Source: BM003 sp963699835
GTDB taxonomy: Bacteria > Pseudomonadota > Gammaproteobacteria > Steroidobacterales > BM003
Assembly: GCA_963699835.1 (NCBI GenBank)
Contig: CAVOVJ010000010.1
Coordinates: forward strand, 62,001 to 126,000
Reading direction: 5' to 3'
Length of the DNA stretch: 64,000 nucleotides
Notes under the pieces: generated by a model
What the model was told of the DNA's origin: nothing
The model's input: the letters and a program-made list of their open reading frames with translations, nothing else
Databases searched by the model: none
Position numbers and translations under genes: made by a program
In this document: positions 46,136 to 56,033 of the stretch, one piece after another
Position numbering within the stretch: position 1 is the first letter of the stretch
Layout of the letters: each line of letters starts with the position of its first letter

Positions 46136-47653
46136 GTGAGGTCCGATATCCGAAACTCTTTGTCAGCTCCATCTGCAATCCGCTTCGTCGCGTTGCTCGC
46201 CGGACCGTTGCTTGCGCTACTCGTCTACCAATTGCTGCCTTTGGAATTCGTCGACGGTAACGGAACCCATACGGCATTTAGCCGAGAGGGAAGGGCGACC
46301 GCGGCGGTGGGTGTGTGGATGGCCATATGGTGGATGACTGAGGCAATACCCGTCTACGCAACCGCGTTGATACCACTCGCTGTCTTTCCGCTGGTGGGTG
46401 CAGCGCCGATACGGGCGGCCGCCGAGCCGTACGGTCATGAACTGATCTTTCTGTTCATGGGCGGATTTATCATCGCGCTCGCGATGGAGCGGTGGGGACT
46501 GCACAGGCGGATCGCCTTTACCGCATTACGTTTCGTCGGCACCGGGCAGGCGCGCGTTGTCGCGGGCTTCATGTTTATTACCGCCGCGATGAGCATGTGG
46601 GTGACCAATACCGCGACGACCCTGTTGATGTTGCCGATTGCGGTTTCCATCATCACGCTCGGTGAAGGCGAAATTGCGGCGGAGCGAGCGGCGGGCCAGC
46701 ACCGTTTTGCGCTGTGCCTGTTGCTCGGTATTGCCTACGCCGCGTCGATTGGCGGGATTGGCACGTTGATCGGTACGGTTCCCAACGCTTTCCTGGCGGC
46801 TTTTGCATCGAGCGATCTTGGCGTCGAGATCAGCTTTGTCGCCTGGATGGCTGTAGGTGTGCCAGTCGTCTGCATACTGCTGCCGATCGTGTGGTGGTTA
46901 TTGACGCGGATTCTCTTCCCGCTGGGTGGCGCCCGAATAGACGCCGGTCCCGGTGTTATCGATAAGGCCTACTCCGGGCTGGGACCAATGAACGTCGGGG
47001 AACGGGTGACGCTGGTCGTTTTTTTGCTGACCGCCGGTATGTGGCTGACGAGGCCGTTGCTCAACAAGCTGGAGATTGGTGCGGCAACACCTTTGGCGGG
47101 CCTTAGCGACGCTGGAATCGCGATAATCGGCGCATTATTGTTGTTCGTATTTCCGGTGTCGTTGCGCCGGCCGCTTTTTGCGATGGATTGGGAAACCGCG
47201 GTGCGTCTACCCTGGGGCTTGCTGGTGTTGTTCGGTGGGGGGCTGAGTCTTGCCGCCGCAATCCGGGTCAACGGTGTAGGTGAGTTTCTCGTGGCCAGCA
47301 CGGCCGGGCTGACGGCAATGCCTGGCTGGGTGATCATCCTGGCAGTTGTCACGCTGATCGTCTTTCTCACCGAGTTGACCAGCAATACCGCCACCACAGC
47401 GACGCTGATACCGATCCTGGCCGCGGTAGCACCGGCGCTTGGGCTCGAACCGCTGGCGCTGGCAGTGCCCGCCGCGATTGCCGCCAGTTGCGCTTTTATG
47501 CTGCCAGTCGCGACCCCGCCGAACGCCATCGTCTTTGGATCAGGGCGGGTCCGGATTCTCGAAATGAGTCGCGCCGGATTCTGGCTCAACCTTATCGCTA
47601 TCGTGGTCGTCACCGCAGTGGGCTATGCACTGGTGATACCCGCGCTCGGCTGA
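46136..47653 (+). CDS. SLC13 (DASS) family sodium-coupled anion transporter
   Basis: A 505-residue membrane protein with about eleven to twelve helices. The two family SNT-type motifs are visible: WVTNTATTLLMLPI (about 156-169) and LTSNTATTATLIPI (about 418-431), plus ATPPNAIVFG near the C-terminus. Substrates in the family include dicarboxylates and sulfate; the sequence cannot decide between them. It starts at GTG 46136 and is not obviously co-transcribed with its neighbours. Confidence 0.9.
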   Translation: MRSDIRNSLSAPSAIRFVALLAGPLLALLVYQLLPLEFVDGNGTHTAFSREGRATAAVGVWMAIWWMTEAIPVYATALIPLAVFPLVGAAPIRAAAEPYGHELIFLFMGGFIIALAMERWGLHRRIAFTALRFVGTGQARVVAGFMFITAAMSMWVTNTATTLLMLPIAVSIITLGEGEIAAERAAGQHRFALCLLLGIAYAASIGGIGTLIGTVPNAFLAAFASSDLGVEISFVAWMAVGVPVVCILLPIVWWLLTRILFPLGGARIDAGPGVIDKAYSGLGPMNVGERVTLVVFLLTAGMWLTRPLLNKLEIGAATPLAGLSDAGIAIIGALLLFVFPVSLRRPLFAMDWETAVRLPWGLLVLFGGGLSLAAAIRVNGVGEFLVASTAGLTAMPGWVIILAVVTLIVFLTELTSNTATTATLIPILAAVAPALGLEPLALAVPAAIAASCAFMLPVATPPNAIVFGSGRVRILEMSRAGFWLNLIAIVVVTAVGYALVIPALG

Positions 47654-47746
47654 CCCTCCCGACTTGCCGATCAATCGCGGCCATGGGAGGATAACGACCG
47701 GAATCCGTCTTTTCAGCCCCTTTTCGCTCGCAGGATCAGTTCAGGG

Positions 47747-48746
47747 ATGAAATCCAAACTTGCTTCATGTTTTCTTGGTGCCATTGTGACCGCGGCCCTG
47801 TTTATGTCGGGAACCGCTGCGGCCGCAAGCTTCGTTTTGCCGCCGCCCGACATTGACGTTATCGGTGCGACGAGCACGGTCAGAGCCAGGGAAGAGGATA
47901 CTCTTCTGGATATTGCACGCGAGCACGGGCTAGGGTACGAGGATATTGTGCGCGCAAACCCCGACACCGATCCCTGGTTGCCGGGCGAAGGGACCGAAGT
48001 GTTGCTCCCGACCCGTTTCATTCTCCCGCCTGGCCCGCGCAAGGGCATCGTTCTGAACCTCCCCGAATTGCGGATGTATTACTATCCGCCTGCCAAATCC
48101 GGCGAAGTTCCGATGGTCGAGACTCACCCGATCAGCATCGGGCGCATGGACTGGGCGACACCATTGGGGCAGACCAAAATCGTCACGAAAGTGCGAAATC
48201 CCGCATGGTACCCGCCGGAGTCGATACGCAAGGAACATGCGGAGGACGGAGATATTCTGCCGAACGTGGTTCCGCCCGGGTCCGGACAATCCTTTGGGCG
48301 GTTTCGCGATGCGTCTCTCGATTCCCGGATACCTCATTCACAGTACCAACAAACCTGCCGGCGTGGGGATGCGGGTCACACATGGCTGCATCCGGATGTA
48401 TCCGGAGAATATCGAGGCATTGTTCGAGGTTGTGCCGGTGGGCACCCCGGTACGCATCATCAACGAACCTTACAAGGTCGGATGGAGTGTGGATTCCCTG
48501 TACCTGGAGGTACACCCGCCGCTGGATGAGGACGCCGAGCGCATCGGGCGTGATCTGACGATTGTGACCGAGCTGCTCGTGAAAGCCACCAGCCAGCGCA
48601 ATATTGCGGTCGACTGGGATCGAATTGGCACGATTTTCGAGACGGCCAATGGTGTGCCGGACTCGATGGCTGCTATCGATGCCGCGCCGATCCGTGTCAG
48701 CAACGACGATGCCGCAGCGACCGAGCGGGAGCAGAACTCTCTTTAG
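47747..48746 (+). CDS. LysM/YkuD L,D-transpeptidase (frameshifted here)
   Basis: Exported L,D-transpeptidase that cross-links peptidoglycan or anchors lipoproteins. A signal peptide (residues 5-27, ending AAA), a LysM-type module (TLLDIAREHGLGYEDIVRANP) and the YkuD domain start are in the first frame to PNVVPPG; the next frame supplies PDNPLGGFAMRL, THGCIRMYPENIEALF and the C-terminal extension. Removing one G of GGG at 48278-48280 joins them as PPGPDNPLGGFAMRL. The catalytic Cys and His are intact. Joined length about 332 residues, similar to YcfS/ErfK. Confidence 0.9.
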
Positions 48747-48772
48747 CCGCGGTCTTTCAGTTGCATTCAGGC

Positions 48773-48809
48773 AAAAAAAACGCCGCGGTAAATCCGCGGC
48801 GTTTTGTTT
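48773..48809. terminator. Bidirectional intrinsic terminator
   Basis: CGCCGCGG (48781-48788) and CCGCGGCG (48794-48801) form a perfect 8-bp stem with loop TAAAT. It is preceded by eight A and followed by TTTTGTTT, so it has U-runs in both directions and can end both the transpeptidase and the convergent lipoprotein transcripts. Confidence 0.92.
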
Positions 48810-48824
48810 GCAAAGGGTGACAGC

Positions 48825-49136
48825 TTACTTGCGCTGCGCCTTCTCAAACATGCGATCGATTTTCTCGCTGTTACGGTTGCAGCAAGCCTGCGAGGCCTGT
48901 GCTGCACGTCCAGCCTGATCAGCCGCACTCTGCGCCGCAGCAGACATCTGCTTGGCATCGTTGGCAGCACGTCCGGCAGCATCCGCGGCCGACTTTGCTG
49001 CCTGCGCTTCGCTCAGAGCCCGGTCAGCAATGGCTTTGACTTCGTCAAGCCTTGTGTTGGTGGCACATCCTGATGCGAGTACAAGTGCCACAGCAACTGC
49101 ACCGGCCTTCATGGCAATTCCGATCTTCTTATTCAT
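48825..49136 (-). CDS. Small alanine-zipper lipoprotein
   Basis: 103 residues. A lipoprotein signal ends with LASGC (Cys about residue 24), followed by a heptad-like Ala-rich coiled coil (LDEVKAIADRALSEAQAAKSAAD) and the C-terminus CCNRNSEKIDRMFEKAQRK. This is the build of Lpp/OprI-like alanine-zipper lipoproteins, which form trimers and tether the outer membrane. ATG 49136 has AGGGGACGAG upstream. The terminator lies 16 bases past the stop. Adjacent L,D-transpeptidase could attach it, though the C-terminus K is the only hint. Confidence 0.82.
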   Translation of the reverse strand: MNKKIGIAMKAGAVAVALVLASGCATNTRLDEVKAIADRALSEAQAAKSAADAAGRAANDAKQMSAAAQSAADQAGRAAQASQACCNRNSEKIDRMFEKAQRK

Positions 49137-49309
49137 GACTCGTCCCCTAGCAATCAAACTAACGATGAAAATTCTAATCAATTTCAACAGATTCGAGTGG
49201 CCAGATATCTTTTCGATGAGGTCCTGACCTATTCGCCAAGAGAACATACTTCATAACGGGCCGAGCAATCAAGCGTCGCGCTACTGCGACACGATGCGAC
49301 GCGGTGGCG

Positions 49310-50909
49310 TCAATGCCGTTTATCACGCAGGATTTCGCGTGCGGCGTTGTGTCCGGGCAGCCCGGTTACGCCGCCACCGGGATGAGTTCCGGAACCGCAC
49401 ATGTAGAGATTTCTAATCGGTGTACGGTAGTTGCCGTAACCGAGCAAGCGGCCGGGCGCTGTAGAGTTGTTCCATGCTAAGCCGACCATGAAAGATGTCA
49501 CCGCCGACAAGTCCGAATTTTCGCTCGAGGTCGGCGGGCGAGAGCACCATCCTGGCAACAATGCTGGAACGAAAATTGGGAGCGTATTCGTTGACCGTGT
49601 CGATGATCGTCTCGGCCGCGTCGTCGCGACACTCGTCCCAGTGTCTTCCGTCCGGCAGGGTTGGACTAAAGTGCTGGCAAAACAGGCTCGCGACGTGCTG
49701 TCCCGGTGGAGCGAGGCTGTCATCGATGGTGCTGGGAATCAGCATTTCGACCACTGGCCGCCGCGACCAGCCGTTTTTCCGTGCGTCCTCGTAGGCATCG
49801 TGCATGTACTCGAGTGACGGGCCCATTATAATGCCGCCGCCATGATGGCGGCCCTGGGCAGTGCCCGGCAGACAGGAAAAGTCGGGCAGTTCCGACAGCG
49901 CAACGTTCATTCTGAATGTAGCGGAACCGCAGCGAAAACCCCTGATTGACTCAACGAACTCGGGCGCCAATTCCGCGCCCGGCAGCAAATCCAGAAACAG
50001 CAGCTTCGGGTTGACGTTTGCCGCGACCTGGCGCGCCCGAAATACTTCACCGTCGCTGCTGCGAACACCGCTTACCTTCGAGTTTTCAACCAGGATTTCC
50101 GCAACCGGGGTCGCGGTGCGCAACTCTACCCCGAGTTCCCGCGCTTCCGCAGCCATCGCTGTGGTAATGGCGCCCATGCCGCCGATTGCATGACCCCACG
50201 CACCCTGCTTGCCATTGACCTCGCCGAACACGTGGTGGAGGAGGACGTAGCCGGTCCCGGGATGAAACGGGCTGGCAAAATTTCCGACGATCGCGTCGAA
50301 ACCGAACAGGGCCTTGAGCGCAGGCGTTTCGAACCAGTCATCGAGAATTTCGCCCGCGCTGCGCGACATTAATCGAAGAACCGATCTTTGTTGCTCGAGA
50401 CCCAGGTTCAGCCAGCGCCGTCCGCTTTTAAGCGCACGCCACGCGTCAATGAGCCCACCGCCCGCGTTCGGCGGTGTTTCAAGCAAGGTCGCGCGCAGCA
50501 GGCCGACGACTCCGTCCAGCATCTCGTAGTAGCGCGGCAGGCGTGCGGCGTCCTTGTTGGAGAATCGTGCAATCTGCTCGAAATCGCTGCTCTCGTCTGC
50601 GCCGAAGCTGAGGTGTCTGCCGTCAGGTAATGGCATGAAATTGGCCAGCGGACGTTCGACAATTCGCAGGCCGTGTCGGGCGAGGTGTAAATCGGCAATG
50701 ATCTTCGGATGGAGCAGGCTGACCGTATAGCTGGCCACGGAGTTGCGAAAACCGGGGTGAAATTCTTCCGTGACGGCAGCGCCACCCAATATTTCGCGGC
50801 GTTCCAGGACCACAACCTTGCGCCCGGCCCGGGCAAGATAGCAGGCGCAGACGAGGCCGTTGTGGCCACCACCGACGATGATGACATCATAAGAATTGCT
50901 GTCTGGCAT
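49310..50909 (-). CDS. NAD(P)/FAD-dependent oxidoreductase, phytoene-desaturase-like (frameshifted here)
   Basis: A COG1233-type flavoprotein. The dinucleotide-binding motif VGGGHNGLVCACYLARAG is at the N-terminus, and the first frame runs to SARPL. The next frame adds LGYGNYRTPIRNLYMCGSGTHPGGGVTGLPGHNAAREIL, the C-terminal FAD-binding signature. One extra T near 49445 explains the break. Family members include carotenoid desaturases and human PYROXD2; no other carotenoid gene is here, so the substrate is unknown. Confidence 0.85.
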
Positions 50910-50973
50910 TGCGCGGGTTCCGCTGCAGAAAGGCGGTTATTGTGACCGTCCGGCGCACGCGGTGCCAGTGGTG

Positions 50974-52041
50974 CTAGCCGGCAGTTACGACTTCTTCGGC
51001 GATTTGTACCGTTTGCCCGGGTTGGAGACGCTCGCCACCGCGGATGACGACCTGGTCGCCGTCGCTGATGTTTCCGCGTACCTCGATCATCGAGCCGTTG
51101 CCGACCCCGGTCTGAACCGGAATCTGCTCCACTTTGTTGCCCTCGACCAGCTTGAACAGGTAGATAATGTCCTGGCGCAGGATCAGAGCATCGCGCGGCA
51201 CCGCTACCACCTCCGTGGCCTCGCTGCGTGGCAGTTCCACCCGGACCGCAGAACCAATCACCCAGCTGTTCGGATCAAGCGCCACTCTTACCTCGATCAT
51301 GCGTGATCGCTCGTCACCAACCGGGATCACGGAACGAATCGTGTTGTTCGTAAAGTGGCGTTGATCACGAACCGTTACTTTCATATCTGCAAAGAGATAA
51401 GGTGCGACCACCATGGGCGCGCGCGCGCGGACCTCGATATTGGTCGTATCGACCAGACGGGCAATCGTTCCGCCGACGGAAATAAACTCGCCAGCCTGGA
51501 CCATCCGTTCGACAATCTGACCGGAAAACGGCGCTCTGACCTGCGCCCGTTGCAGGCTGTAAAGAGTCTGCTCGCGCGACACGCGGGCCTGCACCAGATC
51601 CTGTTCGGCCATCGCCTTCTGCGCAGTTGATTCGTCGAGCTGATTACGCGCCGCGTTGTTTTGCCGTGCCAGCTTCTGCAGCCGGTCGAGCTGCTGGCTG
51701 AGGTAAACGAGATTCGCTTCGAGACGCTTGATAGTGGCATCGTCCTCCTGCAATTGCAGTGAGAGCGCGCGATCATCAATCCGGGCGATCACATCGCCGC
51801 TTTCTATCAGGTCACCGGCTTCTGCAACCCAGCTCAGCCGTCCCGAGATCTCAGCCGCAATCCGCGCATCGTTGCGGCTTACTACGGTTCCCGGGGCCTG
51901 GACCACAGAGGCCATTTTCTGGCGCTGCGCCTGGTCGACGCGAACGGTGGGCGGCGGCGGCCCTTGCTGGGCAAGCGCGGCCTGGCCCGCAAGCGCGGCA
52001 AGCAGAGGCAATGCCGCAAAGCGATAGACTTGTTTGTTCAT
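50974..52041 (-). CDS. RND efflux periplasmic adaptor (membrane fusion protein)
   Basis: 355 residues with a signal peptide (about 1-24). Beta-barrel and lipoyl domains flank a long coiled-coil hairpin (about 95-165). The GRLSWVAEAGDLIESGDVIARID lipoyl motif and VRAPFSGQIVERMVQAGEFIS are typical of the HlyD/MexH-like family. It lies 23 bases downstream of the RND permease and surely forms its adaptor. No outer-membrane channel gene is present. Confidence 0.92.
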   Translation of the reverse strand: MNKQVYRFAALPLLAALAGQAALAQQGPPPPTVRVDQAQRQKMASVVQAPGTVVSRNDARIAAEISGRLSWVAEAGDLIESGDVIARIDDRALSLQLQEDDATIKRLEANLVYLSQQLDRLQKLARQNNAARNQLDESTAQKAMAEQDLVQARVSREQTLYSLQRAQVRAPFSGQIVERMVQAGEFISVGGTIARLVDTTNIEVRARAPMVVAPYLFADMKVTVRDQRHFTNNTIRSVIPVGDERSRMIEVRVALDPNSWVIGSAVRVELPRSEATEVVAVPRDALILRQDIIYLFKLVEGNKVEQIPVQTGVGNGSMIEVRGNISDGDQVVIRGGERLQPGQTVQIAEEVVTAG

Positions 52042-52064
52042 ACGAGCTTTCCCAAACCGTTCGA

Positions 52065-55000
52065 TCAGGTTTCCAGGGCCTTGCCGACTTCGGCTGCAGT
52101 GCCGGCTGGCGTTGTCTGTTTTGCCGCGGCGCCTTCTCCGAGCCGGAGCAGCGTCGGCAACAGCAACAGTGTGAATATAGCGCTGACTGACATGCCGCCG
52201 ACGATGACCACCGCCAGGCCGCGATAGATCACGCTACCGGCACCCGGCATCAACACCAGGGGCAGCATTCCGAAGATGCTGGTCAGTGTACTCATGAATA
52301 TTGGACGCAGTCGAACCTGCAGCGCATGCGAGACCGCGTCACGCCGGGCCATGCCGCCGCGCTCAGCCATACGTGTCTGGTGGACCAGCAGGATCGCATT
52401 GTTGACCACGAGTCCCATCAGGATGATGAAACCGATCATCGTCAGCAGATCCATTGGCTGAAAACTCAACGCATTCAGTATGCGCAATGCCGCGACACCG
52501 CCGACAGTGGCCAGCGGAAGTGCAAGGAGCACCAGAAGACTGTCGCGCATCGAGCGGAACAGGGCGCTCATCAGCAGAAACAACACCATTACCGCCAGCA
52601 GGAAATTCTCCGACATATTCGCGATCGCGGACTTCAGCGCGCTCGCGCTGCCGCCATACTGGATCGTTCCATCCGCCGGCAGCAGCGGTTTCAACTCGGG
52701 TTCAACTTCTTGCTGCAGGATCTCGATCGCCTCTTCCAGCGACAGATCCTCCGGCGGCGTGACGTTCAGCACGACGCTGCGACGGCGGTCGATCCGCAGA
52801 ATCTGGCTCGGTCCAACAGTGCGCTGGATATCCACCAGTTCTCCGAGCGGCAGGACACCACCCAGCGGCGTGGCTAAAGGTACGGCTTCGAGTTCATCGG
52901 GGTTGGCCCAAGGCTCCGCGCGCAGGATGATGTCCATGCGTTTCTCGCCGTCGAAGTACTCGCCGACCCAGACACCGTCGCCCAGACTGCGCACGACGCT
53001 GGACAAGGTCTCGCGTGTCCAGCCTGCCTCGTTGATACGCTGATCGTCCGGAGTCAGGCGTAGTTCGGGTTCGGCGAGTTCGGTGCCGGGCCTTGGCTGG
53101 ACCCGTGACCCGGGCAGTTTTTGCTGCACGATGCCCATGCCCTGCCGGGCCGCGTCTAGCAGGGCGCCGGTGTCGGTGGCCTGCATCACCATCGAGATAT
53201 TGCGGCCGCCGCCAAAGCCGCCAAACAGATTGCCCTGCATCACGAATGCAAACGTATCCGGGAGACCGGCGACCACCTCGTCACGGACGATCGCCTCGAG
53301 TTCCTTGACCCGGGTCTGGTCCTTTGCGCGGACCCCGATAGTGCCCCCGTTTGGCCAGACGATGATGTAGTAGTTTTTCAGCGCCGGTTCTTTCTCGCCG
53401 CTCATGTACGGTTCCAGCCGGTCGACCATGACCTTTACGATTTCGTCTTCGATAAGATCGGTATTGGCTCCGGGCGGAAACTGGAAGAACCCGTCGATCG
53501 CATCGCGTTTGACCGGCGGCAGATAATCCATCCGTGGAATCAGTGTCAGTGTCACCAGCACCGGTGTGCCCATCAGGACCAGAATCGTCAGCCAGCGCCG
53601 CAGCGGCGTGTCGGTGAGGCGCACAATTGCCGCCGCCATCCGCTGCCAGGTGTTTTCATGGCGATCCTTGAGGTGTTCGGAGTCGAGCCACTTCGCCGCC
53701 GCGGTCGGCAGTACGGTTATCGCGACCAGCAGCGAAATGCTGACGGCAATAGCAATGGTCAGCGCGAGATCGGCAAATAATTGTCCCTCGACATCTTTAA
53801 GGAAAATCACCGGCAGGAAGATCGCGACGGTCGTGGCGGTCGATGCCACCAGCGCGCCCAGAACCTGGGTCGTGCCCTCGGCTGCCGCGTCGAGCGCGCC
53901 GCGGCCCTGGCCGCGAAGGCGGACGATGTTCTCGAGGACGACGATCGCGGCGTCGAGCACCATGCCGACTGCGAATGCGAGTCCAGCCAGCGAGATGATA
54001 TTCAGCGTGCGCCCGGTCAGATAAAGGACCACGAAGGTCGACAGCAGCGAAATCGGTATCGCGGTGGCCACGAGCAGGGTTGCCCGCCATTGCCGCAGGA
54101 ACCACCAGAGCACCCCGACCGCCAGCAGAACGCCTATCACCAGATTGCTGGTGACGAGTCCGACCGCGCGCTTGATGAATACCGATGCATCGAATGACTG
54201 CTGGATGGAAAGACCGAGTTCCTGCAGTTGTTCTGCGCGGATTTCCTCTACCGCCGCTTTGACCGCCGTTAGGGCTTGTAAGGCATTCGCGCCGGATTCC
54301 TTGAAGATCTCAACGCCCATGGCCGGGTTGCCATTCTGGATCGAGAAATTGGCACGGTCGCCGCGGCTGACGCTGATGTCGGCAATGTCGCCGAGTCGGA
54401 CCGGTCTACCGTCACGCCACTCGAGGATCAGTTCGGACAATTGATCGGGTGTATAGCGGCCGGCAAAACGCAGCGTGTACTGGCGTCTTCCGACCTCGAC
54501 GAATCCGCCGGACACGTCGTTGGCCCGGCCGGCTATCGATGCGACGGTAGGAATCTGGATACCGAGTTCGGCGGCGCGGTAGGGATCGAACACGATTTGC
54601 AGCTGCTCCTCCTGGCCGGCACGAATTTCGACGCCGGCAACGCCGGGAATACTCTCAAGCCTGGGCTTGAGAATGTCTTCGACGACGCGCTGGTAATTCT
54701 CAATCGGGCCAGCCGTGCCAGGTAGCAACTGGACGAAGAACCAGGTCAGAGTTTCATTGGTGCCGCCACCCCAGCCGGCCCCGAGGCGTACCGACGGCGG
54801 TGTGGCGTCGCGCGGTAATGGCTGCAGGCGATTGATCCGGCTGATGACATCGATAAGGGTTTTCTGCATATCGGTGTCGAGCCCGAAACGCATATTGATC
54901 CAGGAGAAGCCCTTGTTCGCGCCGGCGCTCATTTCCTTCATACCGGGCAGGCCCTGCAGGACCTCTTCGATCGGCTCGACCAGTTCCGATTCGACTTCGC

Positions 55001-55169
55001 GCGGCGAGGCAGCGCGCCAGCCGGTCTGGACCGACATTTCCGGTTCGTCGATATTTGGAAACAGCTGCACCGGGAGCTTGTTGAGGCTGTAGAGCCCGAA
55101 GAACACGATGATCGCGACAACGACTGCTATCCCGGCCGGGTTGCGTAGGGAATTGATCGTGAGACTCAT
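52065..55169 (-). CDS. RND-family efflux permease
   Basis: 1,034 residues with twelve helices in the RND pattern: N-terminal helix, large periplasmic loop, six helices with the proton-relay region (FAVGMVLDAAIVVLENIVR), second loop and six more. It belongs to the HAE1/AcrB-like branch but is closer to the less-studied NolG/CusA-like members; the substrate (drug or hydrophobic compound) is undetermined. The 246-base gap to lexA contains the SOS operator, but 200 bases from this start. Confidence 0.92.
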   Translation of the reverse strand: MSLTINSLRNPAGIAVVVAIIVFFGLYSLNKLPVQLFPNIDEPEMSVQTGWRAASPREVESELVEPIEEVLQGLPGMKEMSAGANKGFSWINMRFGLDTDMQKTLIDVISRINRLQPLPRDATPPSVRLGAGWGGGTNETLTWFFVQLLPGTAGPIENYQRVVEDILKPRLESIPGVAGVEIRAGQEEQLQIVFDPYRAAELGIQIPTVASIAGRANDVSGGFVEVGRRQYTLRFAGRYTPDQLSELILEWRDGRPVRLGDIADISVSRGDRANFSIQNGNPAMGVEIFKESGANALQALTAVKAAVEEIRAEQLQELGLSIQQSFDASVFIKRAVGLVTSNLVIGVLLAVGVLWWFLRQWRATLLVATAIPISLLSTFVVLYLTGRTLNIISLAGLAFAVGMVLDAAIVVLENIVRLRGQGRGALDAAAEGTTQVLGALVASTATTVAIFLPVIFLKDVEGQLFADLALTIAIAVSISLLVAITVLPTAAAKWLDSEHLKDRHENTWQRMAAAIVRLTDTPLRRWLTILVLMGTPVLVTLTLIPRMDYLPPVKRDAIDGFFQFPPGANTDLIEDEIVKVMVDRLEPYMSGEKEPALKNYYIIVWPNGGTIGVRAKDQTRVKELEAIVRDEVVAGLPDTFAFVMQGNLFGGFGGGRNISMVMQATDTGALLDAARQGMGIVQQKLPGSRVQPRPGTELAEPELRLTPDDQRINEAGWTRETLSSVVRSLGDGVWVGEYFDGEKRMDIILRAEPWANPDELEAVPLATPLGGVLPLGELVDIQRTVGPSQILRIDRRRSVVLNVTPPEDLSLEEAIEILQQEVEPELKPLLPADGTIQYGGSASALKSAIANMSENFLLAVMVLFLLMSALFRSMRDSLLVLLALPLATVGGVAALRILNALSFQPMDLLTMIGFIILMGLVVNNAILLVHQTRMAERGGMARRDAVSHALQVRLRPIFMSTLTSIFGMLPLVLMPGAGSVIYRGLAVVIVGGMSVSAIFTLLLLPTLLRLGEGAAAKQTTPAGTAAEVGKALET

Positions 55170-55356
55170 TGCAGGCCATCCCTCTGGTGACTGTCGGTCG
55201 TGGACAGCCGCATAACTTTATATTGTTTTAGTTAGTTTGTTGTGCCCCGGCCTGTTTCAGGCCTTCCTGTGCAGACTGAGTTGAACACGAAAAGTTCAAG
55301 CGATGTTCTGTCCTTGGATGCGACAGGCGGCAAATTGGTTGCGGTCGGGCAAGGGC

Positions 55357-55384
55357 TTGTGTTGAAACTTTTCCTGTATATAAT
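55357..55384 (+). promoter_or_regulatory. lexA promoter
   Basis: TTGTGT (55357-55362), 16-base spacer, TATAAT (55379-55384). The -10 lies inside the first SOS box, so LexA binding would block polymerase. ATG is at 55416, about 25 bases past the predicted start. Confidence 0.65.
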
Positions 55385-55405
55385 GACAACTGTCATTATA
55401 TACAG
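55374..55405 (+). promoter_or_regulatory. Tandem LexA (SOS) boxes
   Basis: Two abutting boxes: 55374-55389 reads CTGT-N8-ACAA (one mismatch) and 55390-55405 reads CTGT-N8-ACAG (exact consensus half-sites). Together they make a perfect inverted repeat from 55373 to 55406, 16 bases each side of a 2-base centre. They overlap the -10 of the lexA promoter, giving autoregulation and DNA-damage control of lexA-imuA-imuB-dnaE2. Confidence 0.93.
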
Positions 55406-55415
55406 GTGTATTCTT

Positions 55416-56033
55416 ATGCAGGAACTGACACCCCGCCAGTCGCAGGTACTGGCTTTCATCCGTGATTTTATCGTCGAGCAGGGAATGCCGCCGACCCGCG
55501 CGGAGATTGCACGTGCGCTGGGTTTCAAGTCGGTCAATGCCGCTGAGGAGCATCTTCGTGCGCTGCAACGCAAGGGTGCGATCGAACTGATTTCCGGCAC
55601 TTCCCGTGGTATTCAGCTCAAAGACGCATTGCGCGAGCAAATAGGGTTACCCCTGGTGGGGCGGGTGGCGGCCGGTCATCCCATCCTGGCAGAGCAGCAT
55701 ATCGAGGCGCGTTATCAACTCGACCCGGATCTGTTCAGCCCCAAACCGCATTATCTGTTGCAGGTAAAAGGCATGAGCATGCGTGACGCCGGCATCCTGG
55801 ATGGTGACCTGGTGGCGGTACACCGGACTCCCGACATCCGCAACAGCCAGATCGTGGTTGCGCGTCTGGAAGATGAGGTAACCGTCAAGCGTTATCGCCA
55901 GGAAGGCAAGCTGGTCTGGCTGTTACCGGAGAACCCGGATTTCGCACCGATGCGGCTGGATCTGGCTGAGCAGCCTCTGATTATCGAAGGGGTTGTCGTT
56001 GGGGTTGTGCGGCGGGGTGCCGGACTGCAGTGA
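55416..56033 (+). CDS. lexA: LexA repressor
   Basis: SOS repressor with self-cleavage. 205 residues: N-terminal winged helix (LTPRQSQVLAFIRDFI, EIARALGFKSVNAAEEHLRAL), cleavage site Ala-Gly in GRVAAGHPIL, catalytic Ser in VKGMSMRDAGILDGD and Lys in EVTVKRYR. ATG 55416 follows the SOS boxes; the frame open upstream contains the operator and is not coding. It is the first gene of a SOS mutagenesis operon; four-base overlap with imuA. Confidence 0.97.
   Translation: MQELTPRQSQVLAFIRDFIVEQGMPPTRAEIARALGFKSVNAAEEHLRALQRKGAIELISGTSRGIQLKDALREQIGLPLVGRVAAGHPILAEQHIEARYQLDPDLFSPKPHYLLQVKGMSMRDAGILDGDLVAVHRTPDIRNSQIVVARLEDEVTVKRYRQEGKLVWLLPENPDFAPMRLDLAEQPLIIEGVVVGVVRRGAGLQ

Noticed and set aside
55191..55207. 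Third SOS-like site CTGT-N9-ACAG upstream of the RND permease
   Set aside because: Spacer is nine rather than eight bases; LexA is strict about spacing, and the N9 form is not expected to bind.
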